From Sodalis sp. dw_96 (GTDB taxonomy: Bacteria > Pseudomonadota > Gammaproteobacteria > Enterobacterales > Enterobacteriaceae), in the NCBI RefSeq assembly GCF_018449575.1, contig NZ_JAAVUT010000001.1, positions 655,988-719,987 on the forward strand: a DNA stretch of 64,000 bases, given 5' to 3'. Below, one piece after another: positions 30,901-41,356 of the stretch. The translations under genes were made by a program, and so were the position numbers. The notes under the pieces were generated by a model. The model did no database searches, was not told where the DNA came from, and saw nothing but the letters and a program-made list of their open reading frames with translations. The first letter of the stretch is position 1. Every line of letters starts with the position of its first letter.

Positions 30901-33850
30901 CGAACCTTATCTGTTTAATCGAGCCGGAACATTCGAGCCGATGAACCTTAATCTCCCCTTTATCACTCATATCGATAACTTGAACCAAGCAACGCTCATT
31001 TCAATAACCGACAATTTAAAAGAAAAATTACGACATTATAGCTGGCTGGAATATGTTGCTTCATTTATTCCTTTTTTCACTACGCTTTGCCGTCAATGGT
31101 ATGATGAAGAACACGAAATTGAATTTAGCGAAATAATATTCGATCTTTATGATTTGATCTCGTCCCTGGTTAATATGGCGGGACAGTTTAAAAAAATTTC
31201 TGAAAACACGCTAAAACACGCATTATACAAGGCGGTTAAACAAAAGACACATCCCCATTTGATTAGAGCTTTTGTCATTAATGAGGTCATCAGCGCTTCA
31301 CCGAACATAGGGTTAAAAATGGCGAAGTCTTTTGCCAATGAGATATCATCTTATTATAATATTATCCATCCATCGGGAAAAGTATTATCAATCGCAGATG
31401 AAATAATTCCTTATAAAGTCCAAGAAGCATTAACTAGAGCTAACAATGCGATAACATCATCTAATCTATATAAAAAAAATTTTCGCCAGCCATGGAAATC
31501 AAATGTTGACAAAAAACAATTGAAAACCCTCCCTACCGGAATACTAGTCCAAAACACAACCATGGCCGAAAAATATTATTTCGTTAATGATAATGATTAT
31601 TTCCCGGTTTTTTGGGATAAATACCATAATGAATGGAGAATTATCAATTCAAAAGGCGAAAACAGCAAAGATTTCGCCATTCCCATTGCCCGCAGTCACT
31701 CCGGTAGCTGGGTAGCGAGCGCGGGTCAAATAGTCGACATGGGGCTTTCATCACTCGGGGCCAATCATATTCATCCAAAAAATTTTGAAGACGCGAAACT
31801 TATCCAGATAGAGCCCAGCAAAACATTCGACACAATGACTTTGATAAATAATGATTTGATTAATTTCCATAAAAAAATATTCAGATTTTATCTAGAACGG
31901 CATGAAGCCACCCATATTTTCATCACTGGAATTGAAAAGCATCACTTGCTAGTAGATAGTTTTTTCCGATCTTTTTCCCTAAAACAAACAATCTTGACGA
32001 TGAAAAATCACGACGGATTCGCTTACGACCCGCGATCATGGGAACAAGCCCAGAAAGCATTGGACGATAAAGCGGATGCCAAGGTTTGTTTTCGGGCCGT
32101 AAGCGCTTGGCGTAGCGCTCATGACTCGATTGCCGAATTTTATGTGGCCATAAGCATCACTATTGCGCAGCAGCGTTACATTATAGATATCAGCAACGTC
32201 CGCTCGTCTTTTGGCCATAATGACATCAGAGATGTGTTTACTGAAAATGAATGGCTAATGATGTTTAACAAACTGGCCACGAACGACATACTCATAAAAT
32301 TTAAAGATTTCGAATCTTTGCAAGATGCAAAATTTTTTGGCTATCGTGAGGCAATCGCTCCTTATGTTTTCATAAAAAATGGTTTTCTTATCAGGGAACC
32401 GTCTTGGTATAGGATGCTATTACTGAAAAATAATTATCCCTTAACAAAGGAAAATGACATCTCGAATACAATGTGCAAGCACGGAATTCACATTCCGGCA
32501 AGTTCTCTGCGTCTTGAATCTTATAGCTTAAAATTAAAAGAAGAATTCCCGCTTTTTTCATTATTAAATTGTGGAATACTCGACAGCATAAGGATGATGC
32601 AGCTATTAAATATGGTCAATCTTGCTAAAACTGATTCTTCCAATAGCCGTGCAGTGATAAGCAATGAGTACCAAATAGAAACTACCAGAGATTTACTTAA
32701 AATAAATAAAGGCAAATTATTGGCGTTTTATAATATTTACAATTGCCTCGAACATCTTCTGTTATCAATGGGTCAAGGGCGGTTTATGGGCTTGGGCAAT
32801 GACTTGTATGGTTTTACCGTCCACCGGCGGGCTTCGATTGTCCTGGCTGAACAAATGGGCACTTTCAACCGTAGTCTATTGACACTACATAATGATAATG
32901 GCGGAAAATCCTTCCATGTCGTGGCCGGCGATGCATTTGGCGCCACGGATGATACACCGGTTCTTGCCGACGATCTTCCCAGCGAGATGAAACCCACGTT
33001 TCATGCTGATGGTCGCATTTCGGGATATCAGCGGCAATTCATTCCACGGGAACAGATTCTTTTAGGCAAGGACTGTCATATTTTCCTCTTGCCGGAAAAC
33101 CAGGAAAGCAAACCGCGCCTGCGCATTAAACATTTTGGCACGCTATTTCATATAAATCATATGGATGCCATCGAGCTGTCCGATATTATTGTAGGGCTGC
33201 AATATATTGATGATGCAAAGTTCATATTAAGGAGCATTGCCAGTATTGAGCTGTATTCTTGCTTCAGCGGCTATGGCCATGAGTATTCAACGGCACAGAT
33301 CCTGGCCGATGAGCTGGGTATTGAAATTAATACTTACCCGCATAAAATAAGCGATGAAATTCGCCAACGAAGACCTGAATGGTTCCACCGCTATCGTCCC
33401 GCTGAAACAAAGAGGCTTGACCAAGAAACTAACAGCGAAGCGCTGGTTTCGTATAACCAAACCCGATTTATTGATACGCAGATTATGCAACGTGATCTGC
33501 GCGATATCATGGGGGCTGTACGTAATGTCATAAAAAGGTTCTCAACACTTCAAGGCAAGGATTCAGCTACAGAGGCCTTATTCAGCCCGGCTAGCCAACA
33601 AATTCCTTTCATCTATATTGATATTTTGCAGCTTTTCTACCCGCCAAACGTTCTTCATCCCCGCACCGTAAGTGATATTGTCTTGACCGAAAAATCTTTA
33701 CTGCTGCTTGATGATATTTTAGCTGATTATGATATTAGTGGAGATGAGGAGGATGTCATTATCGAACAGGCCTTAATGGATATCATCTTAAGCATTGATG
33801 AATTTAAGTATTTATCCGAGCGATTTTATCATATGTCAGCTATGCAATAA
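27989..33850 (+). CDS. Giant putative toxin/effector, copy 1 (~1,953 aa)
   Basis: Not a recognised named gene. It is very long, A+T-rich and homologous along its length to the next gene. No signal peptide is seen. A hydrophobic segment (WLEYVASFIPFF, about residue 1018) is followed by a charged helical stretch, a layout reminiscent of the translocation/membrane-targeting part of dermonecrotic-type toxins. Near the C-terminus IKHFG (~1714), NHMDAIE, LYSC (Cys ~1758) and STAQILADELGI recall toxin cysteine-peptidase (C80/CPD-like) patterns. The His lining up with copy 2 is shifted by one residue (IK-H-F-G against IK-L-H-G). The start at 27989 is chosen for AAGGA spacing; ATG 27983 is possible. 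The toxin role is inference. Confidence 0.8.
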   Translation: MIIERILSGNNHINHINFHSERVGKSDVSHHYASSLQEIKNNALEYSSLAADYVNDTDPFLNESGNTIEEEEKITYLFNCVSEFTKNIECLLKTGPTKYVQIELNNKKFLVAVKNVTLPSGKKIFAGYFNNSLVVSDGENYHIQYGYHKPPTFFSSLSLLLSHFVQGGNWLGTRLWPDWLRSTDTWFSAMGDPLLFPQCEGLPIPPHVSPQRTVLHTAEVEFSARLEPVRPNESAGDINNSIVTPATSALSERVSPKANDSIHQPDGYGQLTFSIDGLEFRLSPANEEAKTLLQTNFEDFARANNPPLSDSLTNLLEFDKFLGEKVARIFHQGLYLKHKIPSIDIIISKAHIEDIIFTLAKLAEKKPSTLERFESHTSNNFMVNNFINNMDKQLKEASRHIDIDIIKDIVSYMKHKTFDRVRQEIIEKLSEEDLEKKLYYKNLLHVFKLFHEAFDEYRQQLNHDTSPPLARVAYINTRQIYSALINNEKKHLRDSLIKLKFYSIFDYTRSNDISIYSLNFIFPGEVTSIGDIFSIDERVYNKTDMDKLFSDEFLNFIYQKPSGHLYFEQLIDLIELSKLSYSDDLKNLRWQKKNLAPLTRTYEILSEIIESNYREKYKFTEHTAWYNDFKNIIDKDKKIYILISYLINLQKMSIHHITDYLDHNIQLTARTHEQHIVAAKIEAVRDRPRHSPEVHSDSDLLNKYIDLEKVGDVSIMIRAASFWFVSQQARLDDDFLSSSNVLYILRQFVSVQQQFILEYDDRQQQSHTSVYSLKSSLNKGSLEEYYKQFIDYKKYHSFIEARKLTRQALESATINYIDVIFPAKEIYCYKVFSRNYVTNNLSPFTSVYLPAENIGYVMIAKLHSNRTILLTTLNGFSFIVDVDSIKNEKVLTQMKHYWQSSRTDFDLRHRPHFSLNETALASLFPNIDANSATLSTMIDILLQPPEETPIGSTASAYTLSAVKSSDISLIIEPYLFNRAGTFEPMNLNLPFITHIDNLNQATLISITDNLKEKLRHYSWLEYVASFIPFFTTLCRQWYDEEHEIEFSEIIFDLYDLISSLVNMAGQFKKISENTLKHALYKAVKQKTHPHLIRAFVINEVISASPNIGLKMAKSFANEISSYYNIIHPSGKVLSIADEIIPYKVQEALTRANNAITSSNLYKKNFRQPWKSNVDKKQLKTLPTGILVQNTTMAEKYYFVNDNDYFPVFWDKYHNEWRIINSKGENSKDFAIPIARSHSGSWVASAGQIVDMGLSSLGANHIHPKNFEDAKLIQIEPSKTFDTMTLINNDLINFHKKIFRFYLERHEATHIFITGIEKHHLLVDSFFRSFSLKQTILTMKNHDGFAYDPRSWEQAQKALDDKADAKVCFRAVSAWRSAHDSIAEFYVAISITIAQQRYIIDISNVRSSFGHNDIRDVFTENEWLMMFNKLATNDILIKFKDFESLQDAKFFGYREAIAPYVFIKNGFLIREPSWYRMLLLKNNYPLTKENDISNTMCKHGIHIPASSLRLESYSLKLKEEFPLFSLLNCGILDSIRMMQLLNMVNLAKTDSSNSRAVISNEYQIETTRDLLKINKGKLLAFYNIYNCLEHLLLSMGQGRFMGLGNDLYGFTVHRRASIVLAEQMGTFNRSLLTLHNDNGGKSFHVVAGDAFGATDDTPVLADDLPSEMKPTFHADGRISGYQRQFIPREQILLGKDCHIFLLPENQESKPRLRIKHFGTLFHINHMDAIELSDIIVGLQYIDDAKFILRSIASIELYSCFSGYGHEYSTAQILADELGIEINTYPHKISDEIRQRRPEWFHRYRPAETKRLDQETNSEALVSYNQTRFIDTQIMQRDLRDIMGAVRNVIKRFSTLQGKDSATEALFSPASQQIPFIYIDILQLFYPPNVLHPRTVSDIVLTEKSLLLLDDILADYDISGDEEDVIIEQALMDIILSIDEFKYLSERFYHMSAMQ

Positions 33851-33912
33851 TTTCACTCATTTTTTCCAATACCGACACCATCGGCGGTGAGCGGATTTAT
33901 AAGGACAAGATA

Positions 33913-36900
33913 ATGTTAATTGACACTATATCTATCAACAATATTTCATCGTCAAGCTCAGCAAAACACTTAGATAACATTGGAGATATATCTTCATTTA
34001 ACAGCCGCCCATTAGAATTTATACATGCAGGTAATGTACTTAAACACTTCTCCGCCGTGAAGGATAAGGTCTTTTTTCAGGCATCTGCTGACTTGGATAC
34101 AGGAATCGAAACAGCGGAAGAAAAAGAACAAGCGGATTACCTGTTTAAGTGCGTCAGCGAACTCATCAACAATCCCGACTGCTTACTCAATTCTGAAGGA
34201 ACAAAATTCACCCGCATACACGTAGCGGAAAACACATATAATGTTTCCACCGCACGAGTGCTGCTTCCCAGCGGCAACGCCATTTATGCCGGGTTTTTGG
34301 GTAACAGGCTCATTGTTTCCCATGGCGACATCTATCATATTGAGACCAGGCTACAGCCAAAGATCACCTTACTGGGTTCAATGGGAAACCTATTGGCTCA
34401 TTTGACCGGGAGTCATAAATGGGAACATGGTGATCGCTGCCGGCCGGGCTGGATGGACAAGGTATATACATGGTACAAAGGGATGCGGGATCCGCTGGTT
34501 TTTCCCGGCGCAAACGGACAAATAATCGAACCGGCAATGAAAGGCCCTTTGGCTGTTCTCTATCAAGCGGCGGCGGAAATCCAAGCGCAATTAGCATTCT
34601 CGAATACCACCGAACCCGATGCGGATGGCACATTACCTCAGCACCTGGTATTGGCCTTAAACCAGCCTTTGCAACCGGCAACAACCCTCCCCGGCCCATT
34701 GCAAGGGCGTGATAAAATAACATTCAACATCAACGGGCATGAAATGAAACTTGCTCCGGCCAATAAAAACACCATAGCCCTTCTGGCGCAGCTGGATCTG
34801 AGACTGTCCGTTGGAAACACCCTCCGGGAGGATTTGTCTTATTTGCTGGAGTTGGATGCCCTTATCGCCGGAAAAATTGCGAAGATATTCTATAATGGCG
34901 ACTATTTAAAAGATAAAAATCATTGCTTGAATATCATCATCCTAAAATCTTACACAGAGAATATCATATTAAAACTACAACAATTAGTATCTGACAATTT
35001 AGAAATACAAAAAAGAATTAATGAGCATTTATCCCTTTATAAAACCTTGAACAGTTATATACCGAAAATTGATACACGAATCGCCGATGCCTATAATTTA
35101 ATTAATAAAGACATTATCAGTGAAACAATTTTTACACTCAAAAATAATGATTTTGCATCAGCTGAACATAGCATCATCGAGAAAATTCATCACGCCCTAT
35201 TTTTTGAAAAGACACATTTAAAAAATATTTTACATACACTTTTTCTGTTAAAAGAAGCCCATGACGAATATAGCAAACAGCTGGTCTTTGATGAAATTTC
35301 TCTTTTCGAAAAAATAAAATATATTAATTCCGAAAATATTTTTTCCGCTTTGTTACTGGGAGAAAATGAGGAATTGATTGATTGCCTTTTAAAAATGACA
35401 TTTTATTCTATTTTTGAATATACTCGTACCAATGGCATCAGTATCTACAGTTACAATTTTTTATTACCTGGAGAAATTTCGGAGCATTGGCATTTGTTTT
35501 CTGAGAACGAGCAAGAAATAGATTATTCCATCATGGAGCAAAAATTTTCTGCCGATATGTTAAATTATATCTATAGCAAGCATGATGCCCATACATATTT
35601 TGACCTGATAGTCAACCTGGTTGAATTATCCCGTATGAATGAAAAGCATCATGACGTCAATCTTAGCTGGCATGAAAAAAACATTATTCCATGGCAAGAA
35701 ACCCTGACGATTATCGGAGAGATCATTAGAGATAATAATCTTGAAAATAATGATTTTAACCATCATTATTTATGGCGCGAGGATTTAATAAAGCATATAC
35801 GCCATGATAAAACCGTTTTTGTCTTGCTAGCTTACATTACAAATTTGCAACAAACCTTTATCCAGACCATACAGTATTTTTTTGACAATGACATTATTTT
35901 GCAAGCAAATACTGGTGAGCAATTTATTGCCGCTGCAAAAATTGAGGCAATGAAAATCAATCCCGCATCCACAGACAAAAGATACAGAGAGTATGATTTG
36001 ATGATTGAATATGAACAACGAGCAGCGTCGGGTGATTTTGAACTCATGATCTCGGCTGCCGTTTTCTGGTTTTTTTCAAAGTTTCCTCACTACGACGAGA
36101 CCTTGTTGAGTTCACTCCATGTCCTTTATGTTATGCGAAAATTTATCGGCGCACAGCAATATTTCTATATGAAATATACATTTCGCCGTCAGGAAGACTA
36201 TACCAGCGTTTTTGAACTAGAGCCGTCAGATAAAAAAGAGTCGCTGGAAGATTATTATCAGCAATTTTATGATTATAAAAAGCAATATTCTTTGCATGAA
36301 GCACAACGCATGGTTATGCAAGCAATTGGCAACTCCACGGTTGACTATATAGATGCTATCTATCCCCCAAAAGAAATTTATAGCTTCAAGGTTTTTTCAA
36401 GGAATTATGTTACCAACAGTCTATCGCCGTTCAATTACTTCTCGATGCCTGAAGAAAACTCGGGCTATATGACCGTTGCGAGGCTGTATAGCGGGAAGCT
36501 TATTCTTTTATCCACTTTGGCCGGATTTGTGTTTATTAGCGATCTTGATAGATTAGGAAACGATCCGCTATTGTATAATTTAAAAGAGTACTGGATTCAG
36601 TGCAATTCGGCGGCCGACATTGCAAACATAGGGTCATTAAGCGTTAACGAAACCGTGCTGGCGCTTCTATTTCCCACCATTGACGCCAATGGTACCCCGC
36701 TCACGACCCTACTGGATATTTTACTGAAAGCGCCGGAAGAGGACTCTGTATCACTTCCACAGTCACCCTATTCATTGGTTGCGGCAAAAGGACTGGATAT
36801 TTTCTCGGCGGTGAAGCCTTATCTTTTTCACGCCGATGATATACATCAACCGTTTCATATAAATACCCCCTTTATAAAAAATATCGACTTTCTTGCTCAA

Positions 36901-39822
36901 GCGACATTGGTCAGCCTTTCAGACCGGCTAAAGGAAGTCTTGCGTTATTATTCATGGCTTGATTTCGTCGCCTCTACCATCCCCTTTTTTGAAACCCTTT
37001 GCCGACATTGGTATGATAAAGAACATACTGTTAAATTTGAAGAGATCATGTTTGACATTTTTGACGTGATTTTGCTTGCTGTGCAATTAGGGGGTAATTT
37101 CAAGAAAATTTCAGAAAATACCCTTAAACACGCTTTGCATAGGGCGATAAAACATAATATCCAACGCTCGGCGCTAAAACAATTTATGCTTATGGAACTG
37201 CTGGCTCAATCCGCAGATGCCGGTAAGAAAATGACTTGGCTCGCGGTCAAGGAGTTCACCTCCTTTTTATGCCCGCTGCAACCCACCGGATCGCTACTCA
37301 TCTCGCTGACGCAAAAAGTTCAAAAGAAGGTGCATGATACTATATTAATCGCCAACGGAGCCATAAAATCAGAAGCGAGGCGAAAAAAACTTCTCAGACG
37401 ACGTTGGAAGGTAAACATTGATTCAAACGCGTTAGAACCCCAGACATCGGGAATTTTAATTGACAAGACATTCCAACCGCCTAATCATTATATAGCCATT
37501 GATAATGACTATTTCCGCGTATTCAAAGATAAAGACGGCGGAGAGTGGCGTATTATGAATCACCAAGAGCACCATGAAAAAAACTTTGCCGTTCCGGTCA
37601 CCCGAAGCGTATCAGGGGGTTGGATAGCCGGCATGAGTGAGTTATCTGGCAGACTTGCGCCATCATTTGATCACTATTTTCCCGCTGATCATATAACCAC
37701 CGGGCTCGAGTCAATAAAGTCGGAACCAATGCGCGTTATGGCGGATCCGGAACCAGACGGTGGAGATTTGATCAACTTTCACAAAACAATTCTCAAATTT
37801 TATCTCTATAAAAATGATTATGTGCGAGAACTGATTGAAAATAAAGCTCATCGTGAACATTTTCTAATGGGTTTTCATCAAACATTCTTCTTTCGCGAGG
37901 AGATCCTCTCCTCCATCAAAACGAATGGCTACAGCCACGACGAGAATTTTATGGTTTCCGCCATAAGGGCGCTCAAAAAAAAACAAGAGGGTATAATGCG
38001 CTTTCGTGCCGTCTGTGCTTGGCGTAATAAATTCGACGCGTCGCCGGAAAGCTATTTTGCGTTGAGGATTGATATTGGCAAAAACATCTTTATTATAGAT
38101 CTGAAAGAAATGCGTGAATCATTCGAGACTATGGACAATCGAGATGTGTTTACGGAAAACGAATGGCTTATGATGTTTAACAGCTACCCCTTAGACTTTG
38201 AATTGATAAAATTTAAGGACTTTGATTTTTTGGAGGATGCTCAATATTTTACCTATCGAGAAGCCATCTCACCGTCAGTTATAATAAATAATGCTTATTT
38301 ATTGAAAGAACCCGCATGGTATAAACCATCATTACTCACTAACGAACATTCTAGCCATATGAAAAAATATTCACTTGGCCATGCCGGTGCTCATGAAATC
38401 CGTTTCGCTGCAAGAGCATTGCGAATAGAATCCACCCATATCGCATTACCGGAACAATATCCTCTTGACATATTGGTAAAATGTAACAGACTCGAAGAGG
38501 ACAGTGCCAAGCGATTGCTCAGAATGATAACAGACGCGAAAAAATCAAATCTTAACAGCCAGGCATTCTTAATAAACAAGCAGCGATTATCTACAACAGA
38601 GAGCCTGCTGAAAGTCAATGATGGTATATTGGTGGGAATATATAACACCTCAGGATGTCTGGAGCATCTTTTATTGAGCATCAAGCACGGGCGGTTTGTT
38701 GGCGTGGGTAATTCTTTTTTTGACTCCGCTTTACCCGCCAGGGCGTCTATTGTGATTGCGGAACAAATGGGCAATTTTCAGGGCGGTTTTTTGAGATTAC
38801 ACGGCAAAGAGCAGAATTTTTTTGTCATAGTAGGCGAAGCATTTGGTTCGACAATATATACCCCCCCCTTGTTGGATGATATTCCACGTGAAACAGTCCC
38901 CATCTATCTTAGCGACGGCAGTAAAGCGGGATACCGGGAACAAGCCGTATCGCGCAAAAAACTCTTATTGGGAAAAGATTGCCATATCGAGCTGATAAAT
39001 GGCGTTGTATCACGCTTGCGGATCAAGCTGCACGGAGCGCCTTTTAACGTTAATCATATGGATGCTATAGAATTTTCCGATATCATTCGAGGGCTGCCCT
39101 TTCTTGAAGCGCCGGACTTTGATTTGCATAATTTGGAGAGTATTGACCTCTATTCTTGTTACAGCGGTTTTGGCCGCCGCTATTCCTCGGCACAAATCCT
39201 CGCCGATGAGTTGGGTATAAAAGTCAAGGCCTACCCGTTTACCGTCACCGACGGCGGACGAGTGGAACAAAGAAGACCGGAGTGGTTTACCTGGTTCACG
39301 CCGGACGAGCGGCGGTGGGGTGCCAGTAGCGTCAGCCCTCAAAATGCGCTGAAATTCAATAGAAAGGAGTATAAACAAACGCAGAAAATACATCGGCGGC
39401 TGCATGATATAATGGATTTTGTGCTCAGGATGAACCAAAAATTTTCCTTAACCCGAGAGAAGCGCGAAGACTTGCCTAATGTCACAGAAAAAGTTTTTTC
39501 TGATAGCACGCGACAAATTACCGACACTACCGATGTCTGGCCGGTTCCTCTACTCTATTTTGATATATTCCAGTTGTTGTTTAATAAAAGCCCGGATATT
39601 CCCAGCGCCGTGGGCGATATCAAGCTGAGCGAGCATTCCCGTCAGGTGTTGCAGAATATTATTTCCGACTACAACCTCGGGGATGAGGAAGAGAGCATTT
39701 TTATTCAACAGGCATTTTTGGATATGCTTCTTTCCGTTGACGAATTCAAATATCTCTCCGACTGGTTCACCGTTGCAGCCGAATACGACGTCTCGTCAAT
39801 AATAGAACCTGATGCGCCCTAA
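33913..39822 (+). CDS. Giant putative toxin/effector, copy 2 (1,969 aa)
   Basis: Tandem paralogue of the gene 62 bases upstream, with AAGGA seven bases before ATG. Shared blocks in the same order include LLPSG..I.AGF, the central KEIY..KVFSRNYVTN.LSPF, LNET.LA.LFP.IDAN, the hydrophobic WLDFVASTIPFF (about 1014), RDVFTENEWLMMFN, GRF.G.GN, RAS.V.AEQMG and the C-terminal IKLHG (His ~1707)...LYSCYSG (Cys ~1749)...SAQILADELGI. The His and Cys are spaced as expected for a C80-like peptidase, which is a suggestion and not proof. The gene ends 18 bases from the end of selO on the other strand, with no terminator between. No immunity, secretion or regulatory gene is adjacent. Confidence 0.8.
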   Translation: MLIDTISINNISSSSSAKHLDNIGDISSFNSRPLEFIHAGNVLKHFSAVKDKVFFQASADLDTGIETAEEKEQADYLFKCVSELINNPDCLLNSEGTKFTRIHVAENTYNVSTARVLLPSGNAIYAGFLGNRLIVSHGDIYHIETRLQPKITLLGSMGNLLAHLTGSHKWEHGDRCRPGWMDKVYTWYKGMRDPLVFPGANGQIIEPAMKGPLAVLYQAAAEIQAQLAFSNTTEPDADGTLPQHLVLALNQPLQPATTLPGPLQGRDKITFNINGHEMKLAPANKNTIALLAQLDLRLSVGNTLREDLSYLLELDALIAGKIAKIFYNGDYLKDKNHCLNIIILKSYTENIILKLQQLVSDNLEIQKRINEHLSLYKTLNSYIPKIDTRIADAYNLINKDIISETIFTLKNNDFASAEHSIIEKIHHALFFEKTHLKNILHTLFLLKEAHDEYSKQLVFDEISLFEKIKYINSENIFSALLLGENEELIDCLLKMTFYSIFEYTRTNGISIYSYNFLLPGEISEHWHLFSENEQEIDYSIMEQKFSADMLNYIYSKHDAHTYFDLIVNLVELSRMNEKHHDVNLSWHEKNIIPWQETLTIIGEIIRDNNLENNDFNHHYLWREDLIKHIRHDKTVFVLLAYITNLQQTFIQTIQYFFDNDIILQANTGEQFIAAAKIEAMKINPASTDKRYREYDLMIEYEQRAASGDFELMISAAVFWFFSKFPHYDETLLSSLHVLYVMRKFIGAQQYFYMKYTFRRQEDYTSVFELEPSDKKESLEDYYQQFYDYKKQYSLHEAQRMVMQAIGNSTVDYIDAIYPPKEIYSFKVFSRNYVTNSLSPFNYFSMPEENSGYMTVARLYSGKLILLSTLAGFVFISDLDRLGNDPLLYNLKEYWIQCNSAADIANIGSLSVNETVLALLFPTIDANGTPLTTLLDILLKAPEEDSVSLPQSPYSLVAAKGLDIFSAVKPYLFHADDIHQPFHINTPFIKNIDFLAQATLVSLSDRLKEVLRYYSWLDFVASTIPFFETLCRHWYDKEHTVKFEEIMFDIFDVILLAVQLGGNFKKISENTLKHALHRAIKHNIQRSALKQFMLMELLAQSADAGKKMTWLAVKEFTSFLCPLQPTGSLLISLTQKVQKKVHDTILIANGAIKSEARRKKLLRRRWKVNIDSNALEPQTSGILIDKTFQPPNHYIAIDNDYFRVFKDKDGGEWRIMNHQEHHEKNFAVPVTRSVSGGWIAGMSELSGRLAPSFDHYFPADHITTGLESIKSEPMRVMADPEPDGGDLINFHKTILKFYLYKNDYVRELIENKAHREHFLMGFHQTFFFREEILSSIKTNGYSHDENFMVSAIRALKKKQEGIMRFRAVCAWRNKFDASPESYFALRIDIGKNIFIIDLKEMRESFETMDNRDVFTENEWLMMFNSYPLDFELIKFKDFDFLEDAQYFTYREAISPSVIINNAYLLKEPAWYKPSLLTNEHSSHMKKYSLGHAGAHEIRFAARALRIESTHIALPEQYPLDILVKCNRLEEDSAKRLLRMITDAKKSNLNSQAFLINKQRLSTTESLLKVNDGILVGIYNTSGCLEHLLLSIKHGRFVGVGNSFFDSALPARASIVIAEQMGNFQGGFLRLHGKEQNFFVIVGEAFGSTIYTPPLLDDIPRETVPIYLSDGSKAGYREQAVSRKKLLLGKDCHIELINGVVSRLRIKLHGAPFNVNHMDAIEFSDIIRGLPFLEAPDFDLHNLESIDLYSCYSGFGRRYSSAQILADELGIKVKAYPFTVTDGGRVEQRRPEWFTWFTPDERRWGASSVSPQNALKFNRKEYKQTQKIHRRLHDIMDFVLRMNQKFSLTREKREDLPNVTEKVFSDSTRQITDTTDVWPVPLLYFDIFQLLFNKSPDIPSAVGDIKLSEHSRQVLQNIISDYNLGDEEESIFIQQAFLDMLLSVDEFKYLSDWFTVAAEYDVSSIIEPDAP

Positions 39823-39840
39823 TGTCTTATAGTCCTTTTG

Positions 39841-41292
39841 TCAGCTGGAGCAGGAAATTTCCAGATGCCTGCCCCACTCCGGCGGCAGCGCCGCTAGGTC
39901 GTCAAGACCGGGCGCGTCATCAAAGGGACGTCGCAATGCCTGGAGGAGACGGTGTAAAAATGCGGTGTCATTTTGTTCAGCGCCGTCAATGGCCTGCTGG
40001 GCCAGATAGTTGCGCAGGATGAATTTGGGATTCTTGGCCCGCATGGCCTGCCGGCGCGTATCGTCGTCCATGCCTTCCCCTTGAAGACGCCGCCGGTATT
40101 GTTGATACCAGTGGTCAAAACCCGCCAGGTCTTTCATGTCATCCCGCAGCGGCGAATGGGGATTCGCCGTCTCGGTGTCACTTAACCGACGGAATACCTG
40201 GCTATAATCGCTGCCCTCTTTTTCCATCAGGCCAAGCAGACCGATAAGGATGTCGTTATCCTGTTTATCGCGCGTGGTGAAGCCGAGCTTGGCTCGCATT
40301 TCTTCGCCATAGGCGTGCATAAGCGCCGGTTCATAGCGGTTCAGCGCCTGCTCCAGGTCGGCTACCGGCATCAGCCCCGACAGGGATTGTGCCAGGCGAT
40401 GGAGGTTCCACAGAGCCACCGCCGGCTGGTTATCAAAAGCATAACGTCCCTGGTAATCGGTATGGTTGCAAATATAACCCGGCCGATAGGCATCGAGGAA
40501 ACCATAGGGACCATAATCGATAGTGACGCCCAAAATAGACATGTTGTCGGTATTCATCACCCCATGGGCAAAACCCACTGCCTGCCACTGAGCGATGGTG
40601 CGCGCCGTCCGCTCAACCACGTCGGTGAGCCATAAACCATAGGCATCCGCCCGCCCCGTCAACTGCGGCCAATGACGGCTGATAACATAGTCCGCCAGTT
40701 GACGGACCTTCTCAGGCTCGCGGCGATAATAAAAGTGTTCAAAATGGCCGAACCGCACATGGCTGTCCGCCACCCGCAGCAGCATGGCCCCCGACTCAGG
40801 CTTTTCCCGCCATACCGGCTCGTCGCTGGTGACGATGGTCAGCGCCCTGGTCGTGCCGATACCCAAATGATGAAGCGCCTCAGAGGCCAGGAATTCACGT
40901 ACCACCGAACGCAGCACCGCCCGGCCATCCCCCATGCGCGAATAAGGGGTTTTACCGGCGCCTTTCAAGTGCCAATCCACTGTCCGCCCATCCGCCAGCT
41001 GCTGTTCCCCCAGGAGTATCCCGCGCCCGTCGCCTAATTGCCCGGCCCAAACGCCGAACTGGTGGCCGCTGTAAACCTGTGCCAGCGGCTGCATTCCCGG
41101 CAGCAGTTGTTCTCCGCTCCATACGGCGGAATGGGGATCGGTAAACAGGCTGTTATCCAGGGCCAGTTCTCGCGCCAGCTCGCTGTTATGGTAGAGCAGT
41201 CGCGCGCCGCTCAGGGGAGTCGGCGCCAGGTCGGTATAAAAACCGGGCAGCTGCCGGTGATAGCTGTTATTGAAGATCGGGGTATTGGCCAT
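39841..41292 (-). CDS. selO: Protein adenylyltransferase SelO (YdiU)
   Basis: Pseudokinase-fold enzyme that transfers AMP from ATP to Ser/Thr/Tyr of proteins, linked to redox stress. It has 483 aa (E. coli 478). [55 protein letters not shown] and [10 protein letters not shown] are conserved. The C-terminus SCSS carries Cys where many homologues have selenocysteine. The frame extends 36 codons upstream, but ATG 41292 has AGGAGGC before it and matches the family. Confidence 0.97.
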   Translation of the reverse strand: MANTPIFNNSYHRQLPGFYTDLAPTPLSGARLLYHNSELARELALDNSLFTDPHSAVWSGEQLLPGMQPLAQVYSGHQFGVWAGQLGDGRGILLGEQQLADGRTVDWHLKGAGKTPYSRMGDGRAVLRSVVREFLASEALHHLGIGTTRALTIVTSDEPVWREKPESGAMLLRVADSHVRFGHFEHFYYRREPEKVRQLADYVISRHWPQLTGRADAYGLWLTDVVERTARTIAQWQAVGFAHGVMNTDNMSILGVTIDYGPYGFLDAYRPGYICNHTDYQGRYAFDNQPAVALWNLHRLAQSLSGLMPVADLEQALNRYEPALMHAYGEEMRAKLGFTTRDKQDNDILIGLLGLMEKEGSDYSQVFRRLSDTETANPHSPLRDDMKDLAGFDHWYQQYRRRLQGEGMDDDTRRQAMRAKNPKFILRNYLAQQAIDGAEQNDTAFLHRLLQALRRPFDDAPGLDDLAALPPEWGRHLEISCSS

Positions 41293-41356
41293 AGTGCCTC
41301 CTGCTTTCATTGTAGCTGGTCGGGCGGCAACCGGGCTGACGGCAACCGGGTCAGTA

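Noticed and set aside
30000..33300. Transglutaminase-like catalytic triad in the giant proteins (FRAV.AW...YVA...YIID region)
   Set aside because: The cysteine near this segment is not at the same place in the two paralogues, so a conserved active site is not supported.
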